From Tilletiopsis washingtonensis (Eukaryota; Basidiomycota; Exobasidiomycetes; Entylomatales): 64,000 bases of DNA. The DNA lies in assembly GCF_003144115.1 (NCBI RefSeq), contig NW_020312010.1, positions 256,428 through 320,427 of the forward strand, in the 5' to 3' direction. Positions within the stretch are counted from its first letter, which is position 1, and each line of letters opens with the position of its first letter. A model generated the notes under the pieces. It did not search any database. It saw only the letters and a list, made by a program, of their open reading frames with translations, and had not been told where the DNA came from. The position numbers and the translations under genes are program-made. Of the stretch, positions 35,701 through 48,074 are shown piece after piece.

Positions 35701-37300
35701 CGACTCGCTGACGCGCCGAGGACGACAGACTCGTGAGCAGGCCCGCCTTGCGCGAGCCGGGCGCGGGCGGACCTGTCAGGCCCGCAGTGGTCGCGGCGCT
35801 GCCTGCGGGCAGCAGTACAGGCGAGCTGGAAGGCGCGCTGCCCGCAGAGCCCGTGCTGCCGCGATGCGTAAGGACCGTTGGACGAGCAGCAGGCATGCGC
35901 GTCGTGGGCGCGCCTGGCTCGCCGGCGCGAGGCCGTGCGACTTCTGCTTCAGACGTGCCGAGCATGTTGAGCAGCCAGCCACTAAGTCGGCGCGGCAGCG
36001 GCTCGTCGTCGGGTGCGGCTAGAGCAGCGGGCATAGACGAGCGCTGGCTTTGAGAGCCAACAGACCCAGCAGATCCGGAGTGGCCCTCGCCTGCGCCCGC
36101 ATCGACGCGGCGTCCGAACTCGGTGACGGACGCCTGGCTCTCGATGCTGGCGCGTCCCTCGCTGCGCCCGTCTACGCTGCCGGCAGGGGCGCTCCCCGCC
36201 GACACTGAGCCTGACTTGTCCTTCTGCTTACGCCGCACCCAGTTCGGCAGCGTCGCTGTCCTGCCCAACAGATCGCCCGAGCGCTTCGATGTCAAGCTCG
36301 ACGAGGACTTGCCTTCGGTCGCGGCACTGCCGGTGGAGCTGGCGAGCGAGTCGGTGCTCGCCATTGCGGCATCGTTGCGGCCGCCACCGAAGAAGGTACG
36401 GCTTCCCATGCGGCGCACCAGACTGCTCGCACGCCCAGGAGACGGATGCGCAGGCTCGCCGTCGGGCGTCTGCACCAGCGAGTCGCGGCTGCTTCCGAAG
36501 CCCGTCTTGCTCCGCCCGAACAGCCGTCGCCGCTCGCGCGGACTGGGCGGCTGCGATTCGGGCGCTGCGGGCGGCTGCCGCGTTTCCGCCGCAAAGGCAG
36601 CATACATGCTGTTGCGGGGCGTTCTGCCGCCGGACTGCGAGCCTCCTTGCGAGGGAGAGAGCGAGCTGCTGGGACCGTCGTCGGGCTCGACGATCTGGCC
36701 GTGATAGCGCAGCGTGGTCGCTCGTTGCCGCACCGGCGGAGGAACAGCCGGCGGCACCGCAGCAGACTGGCTCGCGCCGCTCGCAGCTGGCAAGGCTGCT
36801 TCCGCAACAGGGCGGGCTTTGGGCGCAGCGGTGGTCGGAGAGTCGACCGAGGAGGCGCGCGCACGGCCGGCCGATGCCTGCTGCTGCGTCTGCCACGAGG
36901 ACGGCGGCGGCGCTGCGACATGGGTCCGCCTTCCAACACTGCCCGATGAGGCGCTGCTGACGCCAGAGAGCACTGAGAGCTGCGACTCGGCGCTGACCTC
37001 GCGCTCGCGCCGGGCGCCAGAAGACTCGGCCGCCAGCACGTCAGAGCTGCCAGACAGCGGGTGTCCTGATGCCATGTCGCGCAGTGTGTCGGAGTGAACG
37101 GCGGCAGCACCTGCAGAGACGTCGTACGACGTGCGGCTCGTGCTGGCGGCGCTGCTGCTGCCCTCGGACGTGCTGGCCGCCGAGGGCGCGCCGCTGAAGG
37201 CGCCGCCAGTCGACACGGACGACGAGGCCGAGTGGCTGCTGCGCGGCTGCTGTTGCGCAAGCGAGGCGTGCGGCTGCGTCGACTGCGGCTCGGAGTGCAT
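32752..37300 (-). CDS. ATG4: Autophagy cysteine protease Atg4, greatly extended
   Basis: Peptidase family C54 enzyme that trims Atg8 and later releases it from phosphatidylethanolamine. Exons 34040..37300 and 32752..33987 give 1498 aa, about three times yeast Atg4 (494 aa). The catalytic Cys is residue 911 in DSGWGCMLRTGQSLLANAL; the Asp/His pair is at 1121/1123 in FYLDPHNQRP, after VGYQGSKL. The first ~850 residues are Ser/Ala/Pro/Gly-rich with scattered basic clusters. An Ala-rich segment (HAEAAAAQAAAEAAK) interrupts the start of the protease core after SRVWCTYRANFAPI. After the core, about 290 residues form an Asp/Glu- then Ser/Pro-rich tail ending YDDSDDDF. The ATG at 37300 is used; the frame remains open for 14 codons upstream without another ATG. 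Confidence 0.93.
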
Positions 37301-39442
37301 GAGCGGCAGCGAGCGCTCTGCACGAGCAGGCGTGGACGCCAGCTGGGCCGTATCAACTGCTGCGCCGAGCGACGAGATGCTCGGCCAGGCAGCGCTTGCG
37401 GGCGACGTGCCGGCGAGGCGGCGCGATGCGAGCGCCGGAGAGGTTCACGCACGGCAGTGGCGACTGCTCGGCGTGGACAGGAGCCTGGAGAGGTGCGAGA
37501 CGGGGCCGAGACTGAGGCGGGAGCGTGCCGCAGACGCGGGGTGAGGCGGTGTGGAGAGCGGACGATCGCCCGTCACCGTCAGCCGCGCGGCGCAGCGCAG
37601 CGGCGTGCGGGCAGCGCGGCGGCCGGCTGCGGCGGCGGCGCGCGTGCCATCCCATGCGCCATGCCCGCGATGCGCCAGGCACGGCCAGCTCTCTGTCTGC
37701 TGTTGCGCCAGCATCACGCTGAGCACCAACGCTCGCTCCATGCTGTCTCTGTCTTGCTTGCCGCAGCAGCCAGCTGTCGGGCTGCGGGAATGCTTTGTGA
37801 CCTTCTCCCTGTCGATCAGGGTGTCGCACCGTGCCTCGCGCCTTCGCGCACCTGTGACAGGCACCTGCGAGCGCGGGAACAGCATCTCGAGGGGTCCGCT
37901 GCGGCGGCGCCTGCTTCCGCTGCTGACGCTGCGGCTCCTACGTGGCTGGACGGCCGGCCTCCTGCGGCAGCTCGCCCACAGCTCGTGAGTACTGCTGGCA
38001 GACAACAAGCAGGCAGAGGTTGTGTGCAGGTATTGCGGCTCTGGTGTTGCGCAGGCGTGGAGCGGGACCCTCGATCCACCTCGAAGCTCACGCATGAAGG
38101 ACCCACGCCGCAGCCGCAGCAGCAGCCGCCCAGCCGTCAGGGTGCAGCCGAGCGCGGCGGCAGGCGCGGCGCCGCCGTGCTGATGGCGCAGCGGCGCGCG
38201 CCCTTCGCCCCCCCTGCGCCCGCTGCCAGCTGGCAGGCCGCGCGCGCGCCCTCGCGCCTCTTGGCGCGGCGCGCCCCTTGTGCTCGCTTCTTGCCTCTCA
38301 CCACAACCTCCCCACCCGTCCCCCCCGCTGTGCCCACCCTGCTCCTCATCCTCCGCAATGGACACCATTCTTCTCATTCCCTCCGTCGCACGTCTCTCGC
38401 CATCCTCGTCCTGACTGCCAGCCTTGCTCACTGGTCATCGTCGCCTCGGCCGCTGCGTCGCCTTCATCAGCGGCGTCGTGGCCGTGGTCGTCTGCGCGAC
38501 ATGTGCAGTCTTTGCGCGGGATTCTGTTCCTGCTGCTGAGGTCGTGAGTGAGCCCGCTCTGGGTGTGCGCGCGTGAGGCAGCCGGCCGTGGCCTCTGCGC
38601 TGCTCCTCGCGGCGCTGCGATACGTCCAGGCGCCGCGTCGCTGTGCCGTTGGACGTGCCGGCATCGCGATGCTGTGGGTCCGAGAGGCGCACACGCGAGC
38701 TCGTGCGTCACTCTGGCCGCGCGGACTCGCGGATGCTCGTCCTGAGACCTGTGGGTGCCGTGTGACGTGCGCCCGGCGCCGCCGCCGCAGCCGTGTGGTC
38801 GTCGTCTCCGTGTTGGTGAGCTTCTCGTCATGCCCCTGCTCGTGTCCTGTGAAGTCTCGTGTTCCTCGGATCCGTGTCGTGGCGGCAGGACTACACCCAT
38901 GCGCCCTATGCCACGAGGCACACCCACCCACTTGCCCATCTGCTGCTCCCCGGCCAGCCACATGTCGCCTGTACTCCTCTTCGTCGTCTCGCAATGCCAC
39001 ATCCATACTCTACTTGCTCGCATGACCTGTCCGACGCTCCCGTGCGCTCCGAGGTCGCTAGTGCGCTTCCGTGCGGCAGGGCATGGAGCGCCTCAACGTG
39101 CCGCTCGGCCGGGCAAGGGTGGGCCGCCGCTGGCGCCGCTCGTCGTCGCCGCCGGCGCCGCGCGGCGCGCGCCGTCTTCATGCGCGGCCCGGCCGGCGCG
39201 CGCCGCGTGCAGCGAAGCGCCGCTCCCGACCACCACGACCCCGCTCTCCTCACCCGTTCCCCTCGCCTGCCACACCTCGCCGTCCCGCAGACCCTCACGC
39301 TCGCCGCGGCATCACACCTCGGTGATCCGGCTCGAGCAGAAGCGTGAGAGAGGCGCCAGCTCCGGAGAATTCTGCCGAGCCGCTGCCACGCCTCAGGCGG
39401 CACCAGGCAGTCTCTGCACCTTCTCTCGGCGAGAGGCTCGTC
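37301..39442. other. Large divergent spacer ATG4 / CHD1
   Basis: A 2142-bp spacer, the largest in the window. On the plus strand, 38421..38543 is exon-like: it follows a ctgac/ccag acceptor pattern and ends at a gtgagtgag donor. One frame reads a 20-residue hydrophobic segment (CVAFISGVVAVVVCATCAVF), but no start or continuation could be joined convincingly. It may be 5' UTR introns of CHD1, a small unrecognised gene, or chance. Confidence 0.4.
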
Positions 39443-42400
39443 ATGAGCGCTCCGACGGCCGTGCCTGATGTGTTGATGAGCGACGCTGCTGCCGTCAAGG
39501 CTGAGCCCGGCGCTGCGCCCTCTGCCGCCGGTGCCGCTCCCGCAAACGGCGCTCTGGCTGCGAGCATCGCTGCTGCCGCTGATGCCAGCTTGCCGAGCGC
39601 CGCTGTGCAGCAGCAGTCGAGTGCACCGCAGGCTCAAGCTTCCTCGAGCAGCCAGCCGATCGTCGGCGCCGGCGCGGCAGCGTCGCCGCCGCAGGCGCGT
39701 CGCGCGGCACCGGCACTGCCGTCCTTCTCGGACGACGAGGACACGGAGGACGACGAGGCGCAGCGCGACGGCGTCAAGTCCGAGCTCTCCTCCATCTCGC
39801 CAACGCCCGACGACGCCTCGCCCTCCTCGTCACGCTCGGCATCGCCGGCGGGCAACGGGCGTCGCGCCGCGGCGCACCGCAGTGTCGCGTCGTCGTCCGG
39901 CGCCGGCTCGGCATCGGCGTCGGCGTCGGGCGACTCGGGCAGCGCCTCGCCGCCGCGCCGCGCGCGCGACAGCTCGAAGCGCATCGACGAGGCCGAGGCC
40001 AATCCGGCGCTGTACGGCCTCAGACGTTCTGTGAGTAGCTGGCCACTTGCATCAGGTGCGGCAGCGGGCCGGTGACGGCGGCGAAGAGGCGCTTCGCGCG
40101 CGGCGGCATGGGCAGGCGGGCAGGCCGCGAAGGCGCGCGTACCGTAACGCCGCGCCGCGGTGCGCGACTCGGCGCTCATGCGAGGCACTTGAGCAGTGTG
40201 CGCGCCGCCGCCGCCGCGCACGCATTCGCTCCCCAAGGCCGCCGCGCGCCGCCGAGCACCGCCTGTCTTTGCATCTGCTCGAGCTGCGGCATGCCTCGTA
40301 TTGAGGCCGCAGGCTCATGGCTGACTCACTCTCCTTCCTCAGGGCCGCGCTCCTGCCAAAGTCGTGAGTGCCCATGCCCGGCAGAGTTTTGCCGGCGCCC
40401 CGCTCACACGCCTCCACAGTACGTCGACACGTCCGGCACCGACGACGACGACTCGGACGTCGGCTCCAGTCGGCGGCGCAACAAGGGCCGCAGTGCCGGC
40501 GGCACCTTCAAGGTGTCGAAGCCGAAAGGTGAGCTCGCCGTCGCAGGTGGTCAATGCCACGCTGACGCCTTGTGCCGCAGCTGCAAACGGCGGCAGCTTC
40601 CAGAGCGCCGCCCGCGAGGCAGCGCTCGGCTCCGACGAGGAAGAGTTCGGCACCAGCAACACCCGGCGGCGAGCCAAGCAGGCCGTCGGAGCCGCTGCGC
40701 CGCGCCTCACCAAGGGCAAGCGTGCCACGTCGTCAAGCCACTCGCTCGACGAGATGGCGCGCATCCCCTCGCGCGGCGGCCGCAAGCCCAACTACAACGA
40801 GGACGACTTTGGCCTGTCGCTCAGCGACGACGACGACCCATTCGAGGACCAGGCTGACCTGGAGATGGTCGCCCGGACCACTGCTGCGGCAGGCGAGGGT
40901 GAGGCCGCACGGCACAAACTCCTTGCCAGCAGGCGCACCACTGACACCGCACTGCAGAGGAGGAGACGATTGAGGGCGTCTTCGGACACGCACGCGCAGA
41001 CGAGTTCGGTGCGTCCCGTGTGCTCTTCCCCTCATGCCTCGCCGCTCATCTCTGCCACCGACAGTGAAAGACAAGGAGGACGACCCGCGCCGCAACCTCG
41101 TCTACACCATCAAGTGGAAGGGCTACTCGCATCTGCACGACACGTACGAGCTCTTCGACTTCCTCAAGAACTACAAGGGCTTCAAGCGCGTCGAGAACTA
41201 CGTGCGCCACGTTGTGATTCCCGAGCTGGAGCTGCGCCGCAACCCCAACACGCAGAAGGAGGACATCGAGCTGCTGCAGATTGAGAAGGAGCGCCAGCTC
41301 GAGATGGTGCAGGGCTTCATGCAGGTCGAGCGCGTGCTCGACCAGCGCACGCAGAACGCCAATCGCGACGTTGCGTACTCGCACCTGGCCTATCTCTGCA
41401 AGTGGAAGGGGTTGGCATACGCGGACTGCACGTGGGAGGTGAGTCGAGCCAGGCAAAGGCGAGCGACTTGTACGCTGACACTAGCACACTCAGGCCGCCG
41501 AAGAGATCGGCAAGGCTGCCAAGGGCCCCATCGACGCATTCCATGCCCGCAGCGCCTCCACGACGGTGCCGTACCGGAGCGAGAGCTACCCGCGCGGCCG
41601 CCCCAAGTACACGCGCATGACGGAGCAGCCGACGTACATAAACCCCGGCGGCACGCTCAAGCCGTTCCAGATGACGGGCCTCAACTGGCTGGCGTACCTG
41701 TGGTCGAAGGACCAGAACGGCATCCTGGCCGACGAGGTGCGTCGTGCGGTCGTCGCGTGTGGTGGCGAGTGCTGACGCTCAGTGCCTTGTCACAGATGGG
41801 CTTGGGCAAGACGGTGCAGACTGTGTCCTTCTTCTCCTACCTCTTCCACTCGCTGCACCAGTACGGGCCCTTCCTCGTCGTCGTGCCGCTGTCGACGCTG
41901 CCAGCGTGGATGCAGCAGTTCGAGAACTGGGCGCCGGACATGAACGTCATCAGCTACACGGGCAACACGGCGAGCCGCGAGATGATCCGGCAGTACGAGT
42001 TTGGCCCGGCGCGCAAGCTCAAGTTCAACGTGCTCGTCACGACGTACGAGTTTGTGCTCAAGGACCGCGCCGACCTGAGCTCGATCAAGTGGGCCTACCT
42101 TGCCGTCGACGAGGTGAGCCACAATCTGCCTGCCGCGCTGCTCTGTGGCTTGAGCTGACACCGCACTGGCGCAGGCACACCGCCTGAAGAACTCGAGCGC
42201 CCAGCTCTACGAGTGCCTCAAGTCCTTCCCGACGGCGGGCAAGCTGCTCATCACCGGCACGCCGCTGCAGAACAACATCAAGGGTGGGTGACGCTGCTGG
42301 CTGCCTGGTGTACTTGCACTGACCACCGTGGCTGCCCGCAGAGCTGCTGGCCTTGATGCACTTCCTGCGCCCCGACGAGTTCCCGCTCGAGGACGGGTTC

Positions 42401-45400
42401 GAGATGAACCAGGTCGACTCGGCGACCGTCAAGGCGCTGCATGAGAAGCTCGACAACGTGATGCTGCGCCGCCTCAAGAAGGACGTCGTGGCCGAGATGC
42501 CCACCAAGACGGAGAAGATCCTGCGCGTCGAGATGTCGGCGATGCAGCAGCGCATGTACAAGGCGATTCTGTCGCGCAACTACTCGGTGCTCAGCGCGCC
42601 CGGCTCGGCGCAGGTGAGCCTGCTCAACATCGCCGTCGAGCTGCGCAAGGCGTCGAACCACCCGTTCCTCTTTGAGGGCTCCGAGGTCATCTCGGACAAG
42701 CGCGAGGACACGCTGCGCGGCCTCGTGATGCACAGCGGCAAGATGGTGCTGCTCGACAAGCTCCTCACGCGCCTGAAGCAGGACGGCCACCGCGTGCTCA
42801 TCTTCAGCCAGATGGTGCGCATGCTCGACATTCTCTCCGACTACATGTCGCTGCGCGGCTACCTCTTCCAGCGTCTCGACGGCACCATCACGTCGGAGGT
42901 GCGCAAGAAGTCCATCCAGCACTTCAACGCGCCCGACTCGCCCGACTTTGCCTTCCTGCTGTCCACGCGCGCCGGCGGCCTCGGCATCAACCTCGAGACG
43001 GCCGACACGGTGATCATCTTCGACTCGGACTACAACCCGCAGAGCGACGCCCAGGTACGTGGCGCACGCCAGCGCGCACCCTCCGCATGCTGACGCGTTG
43101 TGTCTCAGGCCATGGCGCGTGCCCATCGCCTGAACTCCAAGTTCAACGTCAGCGTCTTCCGCCTCGTCACCAAGGACACGATCGAGGAGGAGGTCATCGA
43201 GCGCGGCCGTCGCAAGGTAAGCGCAGCTCGCTCCTGGGCATCGCCGTCCGCTGACATGGGTGCCTGCACAGCTCCTGCTCGAGGCTGCCGTCGTCGGCCA
43301 GATGGACACCAGCGGCCAGCGATTCCAGGCTGCCGATGCCTCTGCCCAGAAGGCCCAGCCGAGCAAGGATGAGGTGAGCTGGACGGGTGCGCGACTCGCT
43401 CTGCTGAGACACTGCTAACAACATACTTGCCTCAGCTGAACGAGCTGCTTCGCTACGGCGCCAAGAAGATCTTCGAGAGCTCCGAGAGCGCAGCTCAGAA
43501 GCAGCTCGACGAGGTGAGTCGGCAGCGGCTAATAATGTGCACCCCCGATGCTGATCCTCTGCTCTCAGCTCGACCTCGATGCGATCCTCACGCACGCCGA
43601 CGAGGGTCTCGAGGCGGAAGCCGGAGGCGCCTCGTCTGGTGGCGCTGCCTTCGCGCAGTCGTTTGTGGCCGACTTCAAGACCTCGGGCGAGGAGGACTGG
43701 AGCAGCATCATTCCGGCGGACCAGCGGCGCGCCGCAGAGGAGGAGGAGCGCAAGAAGGCCGTCGAGGAGGCAGCCGCCAGCACTTCGCGGCGCCGCGCCG
43801 CACATGTGCCTAGCGGCGCATACGAAGGCAGCGCCGGTGCCGAGGGCGCCGAGGATGACGACGACGAGGACGACGACGAGGGCGAGTCGAAGGGCAAGGC
43901 ACGCAACAAGGGCGGTGCCAAGCCGGGAGTGCCGCGCAAGACTGGCGCCCAGCGTGCTCTCGAGCTGTCGGACCGCGACATCCGCGTGCTCATCCGCGGC
44001 ATCCAGCGCTGGGGCGACATCCGCTGGCGCTACGACACGCTCGTCGAGGATGGCAAGCTCACGGGCAAGAACCGCGGCGTGCTCGAGGATCTCTCGGACG
44101 AGCTCATCAAGAAGTGCGAGGTGGCGGCAGCCGAGCACGAGCGCGAGCTGCAGGCGGTGGTCGATGCTGGCGGCGAGATCACGTCTGCCCTGCGCCAGCG
44201 CGCGGTGATGGTCTCCGTCATGGGCAAGACTGAGATTACCACGAACGCCGAGACGACGCTGCTGCGCCACAACGGCCTGCGCCTTCTCTTCCAGCTGCTC
44301 GACCCGGTAAAGGATAAGCTGCGCTGGAAGGTGCCGCTCGACCACCTCAAGGCGACGATCAGCTGGACTGGCGGCTGGACGGACGAGGACGACGCACGCC
44401 TGCTGCTTGGCATCTTCAAGCACGGCTTCGGCTGCTGGGAGGAGATCCAGGCGGATGAGTCCCTCGGCCTGGCCGGCAAGGTCTTCCTCGATGAGGGCAA
44501 GAAGGTGCTCGAGAAGAAGAAGGGCGACGACGCTGCACCAGCAGCTGCTGTCAAGGATGAAGGCGCCGCGGACGGCGAGGCCGCGCCGGCTGCGCCCAAG
44601 AAGGGCAAGAAGCCGCCGGCTGCTAGTGTGCGCCCAATCCCGAACGCGATCCATCTGGTTCGTCGCGGCGACTACCTGCTCAAGGCGCTCTGGGATGCCG
44701 GTGAGTGAGCAGCTCGTAGTGCCTGATGCAGGTGACTGACGCCATGCTGCAGAGAACGACACAGCGCCTGCACCCGAAGTCAAGGTCGCGCCAGCGATCA
44801 AGAAGGGCCGCAAGTCCAGCCCGGGCGGCAGCAACGCTTCGCCCGCTCCGCAGGCCAAGCACGCAAAGGGCGCGAAGGGCGCTTCGGCCAAGAAAGCGCG
44901 CACGTCTGCGCCGCCCGTCGAGAAGACGGAGGTGAGTGTCGTGCTCTGATTGCGGGTTCCATCCGCTCACGCGCTCTTATCTGCAGCCCGAGGACGACGG
45001 CAACGACAGCATGGACGAGGCAGCGTGCAAGGAGCTGATGCGCCCCTGCAAGGCCTCGCTGAAGCGTCTGCGCGAGACGGAGAATCTGCCGCGCGAGGAG
45101 AAGGTCAACGCGCTGAAGGAATGCCTGTCCAACATCGGCGGCCGCATCGGACACCTGCTCACCGACGAGTTTGGCGCGGTGTCGCAGGCCGAGCGCGAGC
45201 GCCAGGAGCGCCACTTGTGGTCGTTCGTCACGTTCTTCTGGCCTCGTCCGGTACGTCGCCCGCTCTGCTGTGCCTTTCGTGTCTCAGACTGACGTCTCGC
45301 TGCGCAGGTCGAGTACTCCAAGCTGCGCGCCATCTTCCAGAAGCTCGTCGGCCCGGACATCGCACCTGCGCCGAGCAAAGCATCTGCGTCGAGCACCAAG

Positions 45401-45793
45401 CGCAAGGCTCCTGCCGAGGCCAGCAGCGCGTCGCCGCAGGTTAAGGCCGGCGCAAGCGCCTCCAACGGCCACGAGCACCACGCTCCGGCGCCGAAGAAGA
45501 TGCGCAGCGACGCCTTCTCACCGCCGGGCCGCGGCAGTGCTGCGCCGTCGCCGCGTCCGTCGGGCGCCGGCTCGCCGGGCTCGTTCCGCGAGCGCGAGCG
45601 TGAGCGTGACGGCTACCGCGGCGAGCGCAGCTCGTACGCCTCTCACGGACGCGACTCGTACAGCGGCGGCGGCGGTGGTGGCGGCAGCGGCGGCTCTAGC
45701 TACTACCCGCAGCCGCGCCACTCGGATGACCGCGAGCGCGGCAGCCACGACCGCGAGCGCAGCAACGACCGCTACTCGTCGTCGCGCCACTGA
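39443..45793 (+). CDS. CHD1: Chromodomain helicase DNA-binding remodeller CHD1
   Basis: SNF2-family ATPase that spaces nucleosomes over transcribed genes. Seventeen exons give 1730 aa: 39443..40030, 40343..40363, 40420..40528, 40581..40898, 40958..41008, 41065..41438, 41494..41736, 41796..42113, 42175..42283, 42342..43054, 43109..43216, 43272..43373, 43436..43513, 43569..44700, 44753..44931, 44987..45250, 45308..45793. Order: disordered acidic/Ser N-terminus, two chromodomains (about 345-420 and 455-515; [22 protein letters not shown]), ATPase lobe 1 from about 530 with MGLGKT at 569 and DEAH at 673-676, lobe 2 with [11 protein letters not shown], then the SANT/SLIDE region ([29 protein letters not shown]). 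The CHD1 C-terminal helical domain ([24 protein letters not shown]) and an Arg/Ser/Gly tail end the protein. Introns fall exactly before MGLGKT and inside DEAH. Confidence 0.96.
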
Positions 45794-46314
45794 GTCCCTC
45801 AACTTGGGCATCCTGTCTCATCACTCATCTCCTCTGCACCGCACCTCATTCCCCTCAACACTAGCTCCCTCCACGCACCGCTGCTCCCTCCGCCTCGTTG
45901 GCATCCCATCAGCTCCCTTCCTCCAACCTGCACAGTCTCATGTACCGAGCCAACGCGTCATGCATCTCTCTCCAGTCTGGGCAGCAAAGAAGGTCCGATC
46001 GTTACGTGAGGTGTGTGGGAGATTAGCAGCGGCAGTGCGCGCCACGCGGCTGAAGAGGGCAGAGGGCGGAGGTGACAAGCGCACGCGAGGGTGCGCACAG
46101 GAACAGAGTGGAGTGAAGACGTCGAGCTGGGCGCGGGCCACTGCAGTGCGCAACGGCAGCGCACGCAGCAGCAGCGACGTGGCCGCCAGACGGCCGCTGA
46201 TCCCGAGCTGCAGGCACGGAGCGAGAGCAGATGTGCTGGGAGTAGGATATATAGCTCGAGCTCCAGACTGGCTGCAGGCCAGACGGCGCATTGCGGCGTG
46301 GCAGGCAGGCCTCT
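45794..46314. other. Convergent spacer CHD1 / G-alpha
   Basis: A 521-bp convergent spacer. The first 150 bp are pyrimidine-rich (CHD1 3' UTR). An AT-rich atatata lies at 46247-46253. No gene is recognised. Confidence 0.6.
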
Positions 46315-48074
46315 TTACAGCAGACCGCACGACCGCAGGTTGACCCTGAGCAAGAGCATGTCAGCCACAAGCGCCCGGTGTCGCAGCGCACGAAGCCGCA
46401 CTCACTGGATGATGATGTCGTTGACGGCGCTGAGCACGAACTTGATCTGGTTTGTGTCTGTGGCGCACGTAAAGTGCGAGTAGACCGTCTTTGCGTCGCT
46501 CTGGTTGAGGCCGACGAAGCGGCCAACGATGTACTCGCACGCGGCGTTGTAGTCGCTGCCGCCCGTGTAGTCGCTGAAGTAGTCGCTCATCGGGCTCACG
46601 GGCAGCTTGGCCTTGAAGAGATCGATCTTGTTGAGGAACAGGATGATGCTCGTGCGCACGAACCAGCGCGAGTTGCAGATGCTGTCGAAGAGCGTGAGGG
46701 CTTCTTGCATGCGGTTCTGGCGGTGACGAGGCACGTCAGCGCGCTGCGACGCCACAGAAGCCACATTCCGCCCTGCCGGTCCTCACGCCATCCGCCGCAG
46801 ATGCTCGCTACTTACCACGTTCTGATCCTCGTACAGCAGCTGGTCGTACTCCGAGATGGCCACCAGGAAGATGATGGCCGTCACGTTCTCGAAGCAGTGG
46901 ATCCACTTCTTGCGCTCCGAGCGCTGGCCTCCCACGTCGAACAGCTTGTAGTGCAGGTCGCCGATCTGGAAGTGCGTCTCCCTGCGAGAAGGCGGTGAAG
47001 CGTCAGGACCGCCAGCCGGAGGCGCAAGGCTGCAGACCAACGCACGTGATGCCCGTCGTCTTGACGCGCGATCGCAGCACATCCTGGTCAGTCGGCAGGT
47101 AGTTTGGCTGCGCCATGCGCTCGACGGAGTCGAAGTAGCTGCACGCCAGCTGTCAGCAGGCGTGCCAGGCCTCGCGTCTTGTCGAGTGCAACTCACTACT
47201 GCGCGCTGTCGTTGAGCTGGTACTCCCGGCTCCGCTCAAAGCACGTCTGCACGCCCCGGTCGCGCCACAGGCCGTACACGGCGTCCGCCACGTGCGTCGG
47301 CAGGCTGTCGGCGTCAATCTGCGGCGGCAGCGAGAGGATGATCTCGGCGCGCTTGGCGTTGCTGCCGTCTGCCAGCGGGATGTCCAGGTTCTCCATCGCG
47401 TCGAGGATGACGCGCATCGACTGCAGCAGGTTGCTGCACGCGCCTGTGTGAGCAGCGCTGCGAGGCAGGACAAAGGAGGCGCAGCTCACGAGAAGATGAT
47501 CTCCTTGTACGAGTCGCGCTCCTCGGCGCTGTAGCTGCCGTGGTTGCTGCGGGCCGGAGAGCGTCAGCTGCTGGAAGGAGGCGTGATGAGGGGCACGGCA
47601 CTCACATGAGTTTCTACAAAGAGGCAGCGGCATACACGTCGTGAGCACTGAGCAGCGACAGGCCATCTCGCCTGGCACGCACCATCTGCTTGAGGATCGT
47701 GGACTGACAGGCGGCACCGGATCAGCTGCCGCAGCAGTGAGGCCTCGCTGCAGCGGCACTCACCTTTCCACTCTCTCCGGCACCGAGAAGCAGCATCTCT
47801 GCGAGCGGCCGCGATCAGCCCTGCTCCAGCAAGCGCTCCCCTGCTGCAGCACTGCGCCCGTCGCATGTATGCGCCGCCGCGCCTGTCCGCGCCTGCTACG
47901 CACTGATCTCGTTCTTCTGCGCCTGGCGCTCGCGGCGCAGCTCATCCTCGATCTGCTGGTTGCGCAGCTCGCCCTCGCGGTCTACCTTGGACTGCAGATG
48001 CGCGCACAGGGCGAAGGTGAGCATCCGGCAGCGCGGCACAGCTCTGACGCTGCACGCACTGCTCCGCAGCCCAT
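46315..48074 (-). CDS. Heterotrimeric G-protein alpha subunit
   Basis: GTP-binding alpha subunit for pheromone or nutrient signalling at the plasma membrane. Eleven exons on the minus strand (48060..48074, 47904..47991, 47764..47798, 47683..47703, 47606..47613, 47490..47546, 47197..47433, 47046..47138, 46816..46981, 46406..46716, 46315..46345) give exactly 353 aa, the usual length. MGC at the start predicts N-myristoylation and palmitoylation at Cys3. G1 GAGESGKST is split by an intron, the switch is RVKTTGIT, G3 DVGGQRSE, G4 NKID, G5 TCATDT. The tail CGLL has the cysteine at -4 that is ADP-ribosylated by pertussis toxin in Gi-type subunits (family knowledge). One exon is only 8 nt. Which fungal class (Gpa1-3) it belongs to cannot be settled by eye. 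Confidence 0.95.

Noticed and set aside
37445-39442. Several 100-480 codon open frames on both strands between ATG4 and CHD1
   Set aside because: At this GC content stops are rare, so long frames arise by chance; these show Arg/Ala/Pro noise composition and no motif.
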